From contig NW_001798988.1 in NCBI RefSeq assembly GCF_000165425.1, forward strand, positions 75,204 through 139,203: a DNA stretch of 64,000 nt, given 5' to 3'. The DNA comes from Paramecium tetraurelia (lineage: Eukaryota; Ciliophora; Oligohymenophorea; Peniculida; Parameciidae). The notes under the pieces were generated by a model. That model had not been told where the DNA came from. It did not search any database and worked only from the letters and a program-made list of their open reading frames with translations. Of this stretch, positions 1-13,773 are shown piece after piece. Position 1 is the stretch's first letter; each line of letters starts with the position of its first letter. Both the position numbers and the translations under genes were made by a program.

Positions 1-2
1 AA

Positions 3-2453
3 ATTGTAGTTTTTTAGCATTATACTAACACCTTCTCTATCTGCAATCCGACTGATAAAAAAGTTGAGACTCACGAATCAAGATTGTAGAGAATGACTTG
101 CTTAGATATCAATAAGGATAACACATTGATTGCCATAGGAGGTTATTAAGGTGAAATTCATATATTTTAAGTGAATTCAATAGATTCATTTTTTGGTTTA
201 GAAGGTCATAAAGATTATGTATCACAATTATAGTTTTCAAGAGATGGAAAAAAATTGGTTACTTGTTCTTGGGATAGAACTATAAGATTGTGGAATACAC
301 AATAGTAATCATAGATCAGCCAAACTTCATTTTATTTGAAGCCAAAAGTTCTCTCTTTAAGTTAAATAAGTGATACATCATTAGCATTGACAGGATTTTC
401 TGATGGTTTAATTTAAATGTGGGACTTGGAAAGTTCTGATTCTAAATTGGATTAAGAAAAGGGACATAGTTTGAAAATAACCTGTGCCATATTTTCACCA
501 GATGGCAAATTCATCATCTCTGGATCGTTTGACAAAACAATCAAAGTTTGGAATATTTAGACTGGCCAATAAGATCAAAATCTAGTTAAACATACATAGG
601 CCATTACTGCTTTATCTATATCGAACGATTCACAATTATTATGTTCAGGTAGCTTAGATGGATACATATACCTTTGGGATTTCTAAAAATTCAAGTTCTT
701 ATAGGAGATTAAACATTATGGATCTGAAATTCTAGACATAAAAATTATTCTGTTTAATAATGAATATAGAATCTTGAGTCAAACTAATGAAGAGACTGCT
801 CAATTATGGTTTAATAATGATTACCAAGAGTATTATTTACTTTATGATTACGATGAATAATAGAAGGAGAAAAGAAAGATGCTTGGATATGAATGTAAGG
901 AAATACTGAATCTGTCTAAGGGTCTATAAGTGGATGTGGGAAGGAGTTACAATATACTATATTATTTTTTGAGAGATTAGAAGATAAGTGCATTAGAATC
1001 TAGTTTTGATAACTAGAACAAGTTGATTGGAACTGACAAGGGAATCCTCTTGATTATTCAATGGAATGGGTAATCTTAGTAGAGGATTGTTTCTTAGAAT
1101 AAACCATTAGAAATCATCAAAACTATTAATCACAAATATTTTCTCACCATCACTGAGTAGAAAATACAGATATGGAAATTTTCGGATTACCTAATCAGAG
1201 ATACAGTAATAAGTGGGGATTGGAAAATCGTTGATCTTTTTGTTTGCAATGATAATATCTATTGTGGAGGTAACATCATTGAGATTTGGAATGTCCATCA
1301 GAAGACTAAATTGATAAAGAAAATTACTCCGACTGATTCCTTATCAGCTATTGGATACGATCAGAATAAAAATATTGTATATGCTGGACTAAATAATGGG
1401 TCAGTAATAATTTTCGATGTTTCCTACAATAATCAATCGGTATTCAGTGCTCATGATGGATAAGTCAAAAAGATTCAGTGGTTGAATTCTAAGAATATGT
1501 TATTTACTGGAGGGGATGATTGGAAACTTAAATTATGGGATTCATAGAACAATCTATTGAAAGAAGTGTCTGTTGACAATCCTATCTAATCGTTTTTTGT
1601 GTCCCTAGATGAGACTTATTATATTTTATAGTAACTTAATTCAGTGTCTTTATGGGACTTAGATAATTTAGAACGTGTAGAATACATGGTTAATATTTAG
1701 AAAACTTCCAAGGTTTTAGCAGTTTTTCCAAATTAGTAGGTGTTTTGGACAGAAGATACTCAGGTATCAGTGTTGCCCATCATGAATAAAAAGATTAAAT
1801 TTTCATTACTATAGTCCAACAGATCCCATTTTTCTTCGACCATTGCAACAACTGATAAAATGATATTGACAGCTGACCACAAAGGAAGTATATTCTTTTG
1901 GAATTTTGATGGAGAGAAGATTAAGTAACCCATAGTTTTGGACAAAAATGAATTGAGATCTATGGCTATATCTCAGGATTATACTAAAGTCATTCTAGGA
2001 TTCAAGAATTTACTGAACATAGTCAACTTAAACACAAATGAAGTCATCTACACCAAAGACATCCCTGATACTTGTTTACTGACAGCACGTTTTCTGAGCA
2101 GTACAGAAATGATCGCAGCATCAGAATCAGAGAATTTCCAAACTCTAATATTCAGCATCGCCAATGCAAACCAAAATCCTGTTATAATCAATGAACATGT
2201 TGGGCCCTCCTTTGGAGTGTAGGTTTACATTTAAGGACAGACGACTACTTATTTAACATATGGTAATGATAAATCAATTAGATACTATGTTAAATGTGAC
2301 AAGGAATACTCCTGTAAATATGCTTTTTCATCTACTTAGAGATTTGAATGCCAAGGAGCAGTCATATAGAATAGTGAAATTTCATCCAAGTCGAGAATTG
2401 ATCTGAAGGAATTGTTCAAACAAAAGAAGGCAACCTTCGTTGATAAGAAATGA
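3..2453 (+). CDS. WD40-repeat protein, 5' truncated by window edge
   Basis: A beta-propeller scaffold protein whose partner cannot be told from sequence. One frame stays open from the window edge to TGA at 2451-2453 (about 816 codons) with many in-frame TAA/TAG codons read as Gln and no intron needed. WD-type blades are visible: SWDRTIRLW, FSDGLIQMWD, SFDKTIKVW, SLDGYIYLWD, then more divergent blades and GDDWKLKLWD and DHKGSIFFWN further on. That pattern fits two propellers in tandem. The C-terminal 150 residues lose the repeat signature. The first in-frame Met is at about position 93, but coding sequence precedes it, so the true start lies upstream of the window. Confidence 0.85.
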
Positions 2454-2714
2454 TACATATTATCCATACATCCTTTAAGGTTATATGATATAATTTATAT
2501 GATACATTTTTTAAATTGATTATTATCTAAAAAACCTTGGTATTTTTAATCTTACAATTAATATCAAGATTATGTAACCGTTGGAGCACAAGTTTACAAT
2601 CGTTGCAAACTAATTAATTAAGATTTATTTGATTTTTGGTTTATAAAATTTGGCTGTATATGATTTTTTAAATTGGCCAAAAATGGCTTAGTTTAATTAG
2701 AATTTTAATTGTAA

Positions 2715-3996
2715 ATGAGTTCAAGGTACCATAAACAGGATTAGAAATTTGACAAGGAGTTCTTGGCCATTGTGGATGCATTTGGAGGCAAGAATTGCAC
2801 AAGTTGGACTTAAGTAGCAAGGAAATTTGAATTGCAAACAGGTGAAAAAGTATAGAAAGCCAATACACTTCGATATCGTTGGGAATAATTAACAGGATAT
2901 TCAGAGAATTTTACAAAAGAATAACAAATCTAATTAATAGAAAGTGATATCAAATCCAGAGGTGTCAAAAGATAAGGCCTAAACGATTTCTATTAATTAA
3001 CAGGAATTAAGTAATTAAATTAAATTGATTTTTAGATTATACAAGGGAAGATTTTGTAGAATATCCTCACAACATATAAAACAGGCAATCCAATCAATCG
3101 ATGAGGTATTTGCAAAGGAAAGGAAACACAGGAGATGTGGAAAAAAGGATGCAGAATTCAGATTAAAATTATCACATTTGAGCATATATATATTACTCAG
3201 AGCAAAAGACACTTTGAATTCAGAGGGATTCAAACAGAAGAATAAAGGATTGGATCCATTCGAACAATATCTTTGTTAATAATTAATAGAAGCATCAGAG
3301 ATATGTGAAAGACTATACTTAATGCATGCCCGAGTGTTTTAAGCAGACAGAGTGGACAGATATCAATCATACATGAAAGTAATCAACAGAAACTAATACA
3401 GGAAATTGATGTTTTATGTAGAATACTTGGATATCCTCAGGAAAATCAGTGTGGAACAATGTACTAATGATACTATGGTATCTCATCCTTTGGTGCTCAG
3501 AAATATTAAAAAGAACAAGGAAACATTAGTATATAAGAATCTAATCTTGGAGAATGACTGGAGCTAAAAGTATTAATGGTTCAATGAATGTACATTGACA
3601 CAAATCTAAGAAGAAGAGTTTTCCTTATTGCTTAAATCAAGTACTAGAAAATCAAAACCAAAGAGTTCATAGTGTAGTGTTGATCCTTCAGAAGTAGATG
3701 ATAAAAGATAAAGTAAAAGAATCGAACTCAACAATTTACAATTTGATTTCATCCCTAAGCATTGCTAAAAGGTTTATGCCAAAATCAATTCTGGCAAAGC
3801 TAATAACAAGAATGAAAAAGAATACAGAAAATTCAGAGGTCATTTTATCAAACCTGGAGATACTAGAACAGATACCAGATACACCAAGATTTTCACCTGT
3901 GATGATGATTCTGAATATGATGCTGATCAAAATGAGCAAGAGGCTTAGATACAAGCCTCTTCTAGGTAAGAAAAAGTTATAAATATTGTACAATGA
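2715..3996 (+). CDS. SANT/Myb-like domain protein (inferred)
   Basis: About 418 aa after removing one 25-nt intron (3011-3035, GTAATT..TTTTAG), which moves the frame exactly into the downstream ORF. Residues ~10-60 carry spaced aromatic and basic residues (FLAIVDAFG, SWTQVARKF, LRYRWEQL) resembling a divergent Myb/SANT DNA-binding helix bundle. The rest is basic and helical with KxRK clusters. The C-terminus is acidic and Gln-rich (DDDSEYDADQNEQEAQ). A nuclear, chromatin-linked role is inference only. The start is the first ATG, five bases into an AT-rich leader. TGA is at 3994-3996 and the convergent K+ channel gene ends at 4115. Confidence 0.6.
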
Positions 3997-4114
3997 AGCC
4001 TTCATATCAGTACCTAATAAGAAGAAATAAAATTAGATTCCCCAGGACACACCTCAGAATAATCCTTGATGAATTTTATCAATATAAACAAATTAAAAAT
4101 AATATAATCAAAAT

Positions 4115-5426
4115 TCATTTATTTTTTCTACTATTTAGAATTTCTTCTCTAATCTTTATTATTCTTTCTTGGGTACTCAATCTTTCCTTCTGTTTACTCT
4201 TGCTCTTACCATTTTCTCTATTGATTTCAATCTTATCTATCATGCTCTAAGCATCTCTAGATATACCTATAAATAAGACCTGTCTAGATTACTTCTATAT
4301 AGAAATTGATTATCCTTCAAACATTGCTCTATTCTTTCATTCACTTATTCCAACTCATTTAGTTTTAATATGATTCTGTATATTTCTTTTTCATTTTGAT
4401 TCTAAATTGAATTGTAATGAGTCTAATTGTTAATTATTCATTTTCACCTTTGCATTCTTTCTTGCTCTTTTGGTTTCTTCCTTCTTGTTTTACAAATAAA
4501 TCTCTTAGAATTTATTTCCAATAATGGCTACAGGAAGTGAAAGTAATAATACTCCAAAAATTAGACTCAAGACTCCAATGAATTTTCCAAGTAAGGATTT
4601 AGGAACGTAGTCTCCGTATCCAACAGTTGTTATTGTTATGATTGCCCACCAGATTGCTTAAGGGATATTTTAAATTTGACTATCATCCACAAACTCTTTT
4701 TCTGCGAAGTACATAAAACTAGATATCAATATCACACCTCAGTAGTTTGAATAAATCAATACATATCATTGTGAAAAATAGGAGTAATGAGAGTGCTTGC
4801 ATGCTTTCTGATAATCCTCTTATTAATATCTATTCTACTTATCAATCACATACCTTGACTCCCAAGGAGAAAGTTGAAAACTTAAATATTCTGATCAGAC
4901 GAAGAACAATGAGCATTCTCAATACCTTTATTCTAGGATCAACCCACACATCAACAATATACAAGATTTGTTCAATTATAGAATATACCAATGCAAGTAT
5001 ATCCACTAAATTAAAAGGTTCTTAATTAGTTACTAATTTACTCTTAAAAAATTCAGCCAAAGTTTCATCAAAAGCATTAGAAGAGGCGACTCTAAAAACA
5101 TATTCCACTAAAAAGTAACCACTCACTCCTGAATTAGCAGTTACCCAAATGTCCATTATTCCTAATTCCTTTTCAGTCTCTAAAATTAGTAAAATAATAT
5201 CAAGTGAGATTATGAAGATCGATAAAATTGATAAGAAAAACGCCTACATTATTCATTCTCTTACTAGCTTATTGCATTCGTAATCATTCAAAATTAAGTA
5301 AATTTTTTATTATATTTACTTCTTTCTCTCCGATGAATACTCCCCAGAAACTGTTTGTCCTATCTAAGCTTATGACTTTGCAGATTTAATAGTTTTATAT
5401 GATTAATCATCCGAGGGCTAATTCAT
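4115..5426 (-). CDS. voltage-gated potassium channel
   Basis: Six-helix voltage-gated K+ channel subunit (~398 aa) conducting K+ across the plasma or ciliary membrane. After a ~65-residue polar N-terminus, S1 begins [16 protein letters not shown]4 carries regularly spaced Arg ([14 protein letters not shown]). S5 reads [21 protein letters not shown]-like, and the pore has [17 protein letters not shown] with the canonical TVGYGD selectivity filter followed by S6. A helical, charged C-terminal tail follows. Five introns (5244-5264, 4830-4853, 4738-4762, 4423-4447, 4247-4266) restore one frame; the coding total is 399 codons. The intron at 4738-4762 ends GAG and is supported by the intact S5 it creates. 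Paramecium is known for large K+ channel families. Confidence 0.92.
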
Positions 5427-5586
5427 TATTTTCTATTTTCCTTGAAAATATTATTAATAATTAATAGTTGCAGAATAAGTAAAATATTACATTGTTAAAC
5501 CAAGAATAATATATTATTTTGTACTTTCGATAGCATAAAAACTCAAAATAGAATAGCCAATTATTTTTGAATTATAAAATATAAAA

Positions 5587-6864
5587 TCATTAAAACAATT
5601 AAACACAGAATTCCCTCAATTAATCATCCTAAATAGATATCCATATATATTTATGTTTTTTTTTCTCTTTTTCAAATTCCAAAATAGCATCCTTCAAAGA
5701 CAATGCAATTCTATTCAGTAAAAAGTTTTGATTTTCCTTCTACTCAAATATTGCTTGTGGTATCGCTAATAATGGAATACAAATAGACTCGACTTTCAAT
5801 TGTTCATTGCATATTTATAAACTATTATTTTACAAATATGATTACATCTTTTAAAAAAAGTATTGCAATTTCTCAGCTCTTGTTTTCCTCTATTACACAG
5901 GACCAATGAATGTTAAAATATATTTGATCTTTTGTTCTTATAGTTTAAAACTCTTTGATAGAACCCACCTATTCCCTTTAGTGATCTATTCTCTGATATC
6001 CTATTCGAGAGCATGTCCTGCCTTTTCTATTATTTTCCCACTAGCTCCAAAATATGGGTTATTTTAATTCACTGGATTTACAAGTACCTCTACATCCTGC
6101 ACATCCGTAATGTATATATTTGTAGCCTTGACATATTCTGAAGATTAGAATGTTTTTTAAAACCCATAGAGTATATCTTCATTATGACAAACTACTATAA
6201 TTTCCAATTAATAGTCCAGTTTTAATTATTCTTAAACATCAATAAATGCTTTTTTATATTAAAAAGCCCAAACCTTGGGTTCAAAATTATCAAAGAATTA
6301 ACACAAAATAGGAATAGCCACTTTCTTGTAATTCAATTGGTATGACTTAATAACTCTAAAATGTAATTTGTAAAAATACATATTTTTTATAGACTATATC
6401 ATTAAATATTCATTGAATTTTTCTGGCTCAATTACAAATAGTAAATTTTTTACTTATTGTTCATTTTATAAGTTATAACTCTTAATGTGATCCACATAAC
6501 TAACATCAAATCTGATATCTGTCATTTCTTCCTCCTTCTCTTCCTATTATTTCATCACTAAGAATTGACTAAAGTCCAAAATCAATTATTTCTCCTTCAC
6601 CTTATTAAATAACACTGGCTATTCATCTAATCCACTCGCCTACCTTCTTTTCGCTTTTTCCTTTTCCTTAAGCTTCTTAAGTGCTTTTTCAAGCTTTTCC
6701 TATCCACATTTCTTAAATATTTCTCCAGAAACTCCAGGCTCTCTTAATAATAATGGGTTTGTTGGAAGTATTATTGCATCAAGATTTTCATACTCAGTAA
6801 TATTCCCTTGTTGAATATTAACACTAATATTGCCAATTTTAGAAAGGGAGGTAGATAATTACAT
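5587..6864 (-). CDS. tandem double macro-domain protein
   Basis: 425 aa in one unbroken frame. Residues ~10-50 contain QQGNITEYENLDAIILPTN followed by LLLREPGVSGEIFKKCG. This is the macro-domain ADP-ribose pocket layout (G-[DN]-I-T, a hydrophobic strand ending in N, then a glycine loop and helix). A second, more divergent copy starts about residue 265: DVEVLVNPVNQNNPYFGASG, then KIIEKAGHAL and a strand ICIPLLA. Between them lies a charged Lys/Glu/Gln linker. Macro domains bind or hydrolyse ADP-ribose or related ligands. The second loop lacks the usual GGG run, so it may be non-catalytic. There is no signal peptide or membrane segment, so it is probably cytosolic or nuclear. Confidence 0.72.
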
Positions 6865-7189
6865 GGAAAATAATAATTATTATAATATTAGAAATCTTAC
6901 ATATATAAGTGGATATTAAAATTAATTTGTATACCATATTTCTTTATAAATAATTCAACTATAAATAAATCCTCTTAAATTTCATTTATCAACAAATAAA
7001 TCAATCCAATTCTGAAAAGAAATTGAAAATGCAAATCAAAAATTCAACCAATGGATTTAACTATTTTAGAAAATTATGATAATAAAATTAGACTTGAGAT
7101 AAACAATAGAGAAAGTGCTTAACTATTTATTTTAGGATAAGATTTCTGTATGAAAACTTATTTATTATATTTTAAACATCAAATCAAGT
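6865..7189. other. AT-rich intergenic spacer
   Basis: 325 bases between the start of the macro-domain gene and the 3' end of the OSBP gene. AT-rich with short homopolymer runs. I see no ORF with convincing composition and no RNA-like structure. Confidence 0.6.
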
Positions 7190-8598
7190 TCACTTCTTAG
7201 ATTTCTTTTGCTTTTCATATGCTTCTCTTAACTTCCTATCATTTCTTTGTAGATTTTCTAGAATCTCTTTATTTTTTTAGGCTAAAGGAATATCACCAGC
7301 TTTTAAAGCCTATAAATCTGATCTATTTTTGTGATCGCTTTCTAATGGTTATTTGTCCATTTTAATTTTATGAGGAACAACATATCTGTAGTCCCAGTAT
7401 CTCACATCATCGAAATTGATGAAACCAATATATGTTCCAAAAACTGTGGAAACCTTCTAACCTTTACAGGTAACATCAGCTTAAAAGAAATCAGATGTTC
7501 TTTAATATGAAAGAGACTTTACCTTTTTTTGACTTTGCCAATATCGATAATACATGACAGACCGTTGGCTTTGTCAGTGAAGGTAATTTTGTTGATGGAC
7601 TCCTACCTTAATTACCCAAAGAATGTGCCACTATACAATTCATTGGGGAAATCAAAGTCAATTTTCTATCCATCATTGAATTCAATTGATCTTCTGCCTT
7701 TATTAATAATCTAAAATTAGAACACAGAAATATACAGTAACGGAGTTTAATCCAGCCCTGCCTTCGACTAGATAGTATCCATAATATTTGTATTTTCTAT
7801 TTGGACCAAAGACCAAGAAATAACTGACAGGAGGGTGATGCATGATTTATTCACAATAAACCTGAGTACCATCATTATAATTGGCTTGAAGGGTTTCTCC
7901 TAGGATTGGGTTAAGCTTTGCTAAATGAGTAAAATACAGGTTTTAAAAAGGTATTTGTCCAGAAAAACGAAGACAAGGTGGCTGTGATAACAAGTTTGAA
8001 TCTCTCTAAGAAATCAGGTGTCATTGTGGCTTTGGTAATATACAAGGGGAAAATGGAGGCTAATTGTTAAATAATGAATGGTACTTCCATGAACTGATGT
8101 TTCTAAGGCTGTCTTGGGAATCATGACTCTAATAGGGAAACTCACTTTAGTAAGATTTAAGGATCCTGACAATATTTTCTTCCCAATTTATTTGACCATT
8201 TCCTTTCCCACACTTCTTGCTTTGGTTACTACTTTCTTATCGGCACAAATTCTGCCTCCCTTCTCATATCCTTCTGGATGACGAATGTCTTCATCATTAG
8301 GAAAGCATTTAAAATTGAGCACCAATTATAGGATGTCATCAGCTGGGATGTCATGGTAGCCAACGTATTCTAATTTATCAGGATCTGCGATGCCTTCATT
8401 CTCTTTATCCTATTCTTGAACTTAGGCTATTGGATCAAAGCCTTTAGCCTCCAATTCTTTATCTTCGTTTGTAACCACCTATGTTTCATCCTATAATAAT
8501 TCATAATATATAAATACATCTACAAAATCACTTTCATCTTTTTCTTCTTGCTAAGCTGAATTCGATTCTGGCTTCTTCTTTTTGAACCAACCAAACAT
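7190..8598 (-). CDS. oxysterol-binding protein-related protein (ORP)
   Basis: ~437 aa lipid-transfer protein of the OSBP/ORP family, expected at ER contact sites carrying sterol or phosphoinositide. The family fingerprint is intact: LNPILGETLQ, and EQIMHHPPVSYFLV with the paired His of the HHPPVS motif that contacts phosphoinositide. GSLNLTKVSFPIRVMIPKT opens the lipid pocket. A C-terminal DHKNRSDLQALKAGDI and a charged helix match the ORP tail. No PH or FFAT motif is visible; the N-terminus is a short acidic stretch after MFGWFKKKKPES. Four introns (25, 22, 25, 23 nt) give 438 codons. Two of them end in AAAG rather than TAG. Confidence 0.92.
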
Positions 8599-8730
8599 AT
8601 ACTGTATATTTAATATTCAATAAATTTATTATCAATAAATGGTGTTTAATGTCTCAATTCCGAATTCTCTTGCTCCAAATCTTATAAAATTGATAATATG
8701 ATTCTTATAAATAATTATAGTGATAAATCA

Positions 8731-10551
8731 TCAGAATTGAGTTAGTTGAGATTCATAACATGAATCTAAGGATGCCAATGTTTGCAGTATGTTTCTGATG
8801 TATTTCTTGAATGCTTTGTCATCTACAGGGATCTTACTAAAATCTGTTTTCTTAAAAAAGCTGAGCCATTCAAGATTAACATCAATGGGAATTTTCAATA
8901 GATTAGCTCTTTCTTCTAAGATTTGCTCTCTTGAATTGATATTTTCTTAAACTCTCCGTAATCGATCATTGAATTCAGTTAATTTCTACTTGTACTCTAC
9001 TCCAATCTCTTTGCTTATTTGCAGAGCCTCTTAACTAGCCTTCAAGGTACTCTGCGTTGAAGAATTGTATCCTTTCTATTTAAACCCTAAAGACGCAAGA
9101 GTTGATTGAAAAGTGCTAGATTACCTGAATTTAGACCTAGGCATCAAATTAGACTCTTATAAGTACAATGCCATCAACTCAACCTTCTTATCTTCTGAAT
9201 TCTCCTATTTTAGAGAGTTGGCAGAATTTAAAATAATTTCAAACTAATAATTCCCACCACTCTCTAAATTGTCAGTGTCTTCAGACTTCTTGAGTTTAGC
9301 AATCTCAAAGGAATTCTAAGATTTAACCTCTGATACTAACCTTGCAATTTTATGTTGAATTCCCAAACATTCGAACTCCACTTCAAAAAACCATTGAGGA
9401 TATAGTAATCTCAATTCATCTAATTTATCATCAATTTGTTAATAGAAATCTTAATTAACAATTTATTGTTATCCCTCTACAAAAGATTCGATTTTGTTAT
9501 AACCTAATAGAGTCTTCTCATAACTAAAAAACTTCCTATGACCTATCCAATGAACATTGTATTCATTTATATCAACATCTAAAGCAACTATTACGTATTT
9601 CTTTATTAAGTCTCTATCTTCTTCTATTTTTAGATTTCTAAAACTCAATTTTAGTATGTTCTATATTTCTGTTGTTAATGTGATTTAACACCAAAACCGG
9701 ATCATGTAACCTATTAATTTAAAATGGGGATAGAAATTAGACTAGTCTATTTAAATATTAAATTGCTTATCGTACATCAATTGCATTATGTCACATTGTA
9801 GATCATACTAATTTTAAAAAGTGTTCATCAATTTCTAATATTAATGATATAACCTAATGTAGAGTCTGATGTTGTGAGCAAAATCATTTTGTTTGTAATT
9901 TTCCAAATACAATTCCTTATAGAATTGACACAAATGAGCAATGTTATAGAACACTACACAACAACTCTCCAAGAATTAATTTTTAGGAAATAGAGAGTGT
10001 TACTGTTTAAAGAAATCTACAACACACCATTTCAAACAAATAAGAGAATGAAGGTCGTGTTCCTCTAATGTAGAATTGAGGAAATTGTATTATTCCTATT
10101 CTGGAAGTCCTTCAAAATGTTCTCTACTACGTATATACTTTGGTAATGATAATGCCAATTAGAACCATTCTGATGTGAACTAAGATATTGGATCGTTTTG
10201 GAGAATAGCCAAAGGTTCAGAGAATTAGTTTGATTCTTTTAATTGATTGATTTTTGAACAATGACTCCTGGTTTCCTACTATCGAATTTAAGGGTATAGG
10301 ATAAATCCTAGATTCTATTAATGCACCAATTAATTAAAGTGATTCTGACAGAAGGAACATTCCCAAATTGTTTTTCTTATTTCTGTTATCTCCTTTTAAT
10401 CTTATTAAAACAACCATTAGTCTTAATCTTTTTTGATATTTTGCACAGAAACATTTTGCGATTTGTCACCTTTCTACTTATTTGTCTTAATATATTAATC
10501 ATTTGTCTCTTCTGGTTCATCCTCAAAACATTAAGCCCAAAGATTTCCCAT
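8731..10551 (-). CDS. unknown 606-aa protein, C-terminal coiled coil
   Basis: Continuous intronless frame of 607 codons. It begins MGNLWAQCFEDEPEE; Gly at position 2 would allow N-myristoylation if the start is right. A pair CSFC..H near residue 70 is too isolated to call a zinc finger. The middle is rich in aromatic residues and helical (LICLKWCVVDFF, HFKLIGYMIRFWCQIT). The last ~150 residues form a charged coiled coil. I recognise no family. It lies between the OSBP gene and the spastin-like gene on the same strand, 132 bp downstream of the former's start. Confidence 0.6.
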
Positions 10552-10821
10552 TAATTAATTAATTCATTGTAGAATAGTATAAATCAAATTTAAAGAATAT
10601 TCAAAATATCATTTTTAATTTGTACTTTCAGGATTCCCAAGCTTTTACACAACAAAATCCATTTCATAACACCTGTAAAAGTATCTTCTACCTTGACATT
10701 ACTTAAATCCATTCATTCGGAATTCAATATAAATTATGAACAGAATATCAACTTGATTTTACTTTACCAATTATCTATATATATAATCTAATATTGCAAT
10801 AAGTTACACATAATAAAAAAA

Positions 10822-12201
<1,380 letters not shown>

Positions 12202-12613
12202 TGCAGAAAGTGAAAATTATATATAAAAATATAATGATAAAATATTAATTAATAAAATCTTGAAAAAATATAATACATTGGTGAACTTGAATTAATTTAG
12301 TCTCATTTTATAAGTATATTTATGGTATTGAATCTCATTCTGAATGAGGTTCTTCGAATAAAGAGAAAATAAATAAGCTTTATAAATAATTTAAACTATT
12401 CATCTAAAATTACTAGTAAATAAGATAATACTAGATGGCATTAATCAATTTTAGAGTTAAATAATTAATCATTAGAACCGTCAGTCTTGCTAATGAGATA
12501 TTCTAATAGATGTGAGAGCTTTAATTTTTATTAATAAAATTGTATGTTCTATATAAATTCTCCAAGAAATTTAGATATTTATTTTCAAAAACGATTTTAT
12601 AAAAATATATTAA
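12202..12613. other. AT-rich intergenic region
   Basis: 412 bases, mostly A/T, between the spastin-like gene start and the next gene's stop. No supported coding frame or RNA structure seen. Confidence 0.6.
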
Positions 12614-13225
12614 TCATTTCAAAGACCTATCAAATAGGGACAAAGAATTGTTTTCAAATAAAATCATTTAGTTTGCATTAATATCTATATAGTAATCCTA
12701 GGGCGACTTGTATTTTGATAATAATTTGTTATAAGGGAATATCTAATTCAATTCTTCAATTAATAAAGGAATGTAGTTTATATAGTTTTGCTTGGTTTAA
12801 GGACATTTAATCTTTGGATTTTTCATTACTGAAGGGACAGCATAGCCTTCCAAAAATTCTTACCAAGCTTCTCTTGCTTGTTTTCTATTTTATTATTAAC
12901 CCTGGATTATTAACTGTTGGTTAGAAAACATCTTTTTAAGATCTCCTAATTCAAATTTCTTCTACTATGATTCCTTATCTTTTTTGAGTTCTTTCAAGTA
13001 ATTGACAACTGATTGCAATCTCTTATCAACAGCCCAATGATAGAATTAATTCATAAAAAATGGTACCACTCTTCGTTTCAAGGTGCCTAAATTCGAGGAC
13101 TGTATTCTCTTTTCATTCAATTGCTGAATGAATTTTAGTGTCAAGTCTAAATTTTTCTTATCTATTATTAATGAGACTTTTTAATCATTATTAGATTCTT
13201 AACTTAGATTTATTTCTTGAATCAT
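12614..13225 (-). CDS. small unknown protein, 203 aa
   Basis: Single-exon frame of 204 codons with many TAA/TAG Gln codons. Basic, helix-rich N-terminal two thirds (LTLKFIQQLNEKR, WAVDKRLQSVVNYLKEL), Gln-rich middle, then a hydrophobic PLLIEELNQIFPYNK segment. No signal peptide, no membrane helix, no zinc ligands. I do not recognise the family. The length, GC excess over its flanks and clean TGA support a real gene. Confidence 0.55.
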
Positions 13226-13773
13226 TAAATGAAAATTAATTTATTTAGATTGCTATTTAAATTTAATTTTAAAATAGAACAAATTTCATCTAAGATATAT
13301 CAGTTACGAACACTTAATTTTTTTCTTGATTCACAATTAACAAGGGAATTATTCAATTCCCTTGTTAATCATAATATTTTGATCAAAAGAGCCCACTAGA
13401 ACAAAATTTAAATTATCTATCCATCACCTATATATATTTTGTGTAACTTTACAATATTGAATATAAATTATTTATCTTTTACTACTACCATTTTCATTCT
13501 CTTATTAATTAATCAAAACCTTTAGCTATCAGATAATACTATTACATAAGAACATACTAATAATCAATTAACAAAATATATCATGCATGCTAATTAGCTT
13601 TTAACATTTTATTTTGTCTAAATCTATCTCAAAAGCTTGTCTTGCTTGTCAGTTCTGCTCTAATTAATACAATTCTTATTTAGAAGTTAAGGACATTAAA
13701 CTTGCAATCTATCAATTATTATTTTGATATAATGAATTATTAAATAAATTATAATTTTTAGTTTTATATATTG
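13226..13773. other. intergenic region with a perfect hairpin
   Basis: 548 bases between a gene start (13225) and the 3' end of a kinase gene (13774). It holds the inverted repeat listed separately. A weak coding-like trace (reverse strand near 13620-13720) is interrupted by TGA and is not called. Confidence 0.55.
13336..13369. repeat. perfect 15-bp inverted repeat (hairpin)
   Basis: Arms attaacaagggaatt and aattcccttgttaat are perfectly complementary around a 4-base loop (attc). It stands out because the GC content of the stem is well above the flanking sequence. It could be a cruciform, a 3'-processing signal for the kinase transcript, or a relic of a mobile element. Nothing in the window repeats it exactly. 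Confidence 0.85.

Noticed and set aside
4747-5025. 92-codon + strand ORF
   Set aside because: Antisense to the S4 region of the K+ channel gene.
13620-13720. Minus-strand coding-like trace starting MSLTSKQELYQLEQN
   Set aside because: Interrupted by TGA after about 15 codons, without a GT..AG intron to remove it.
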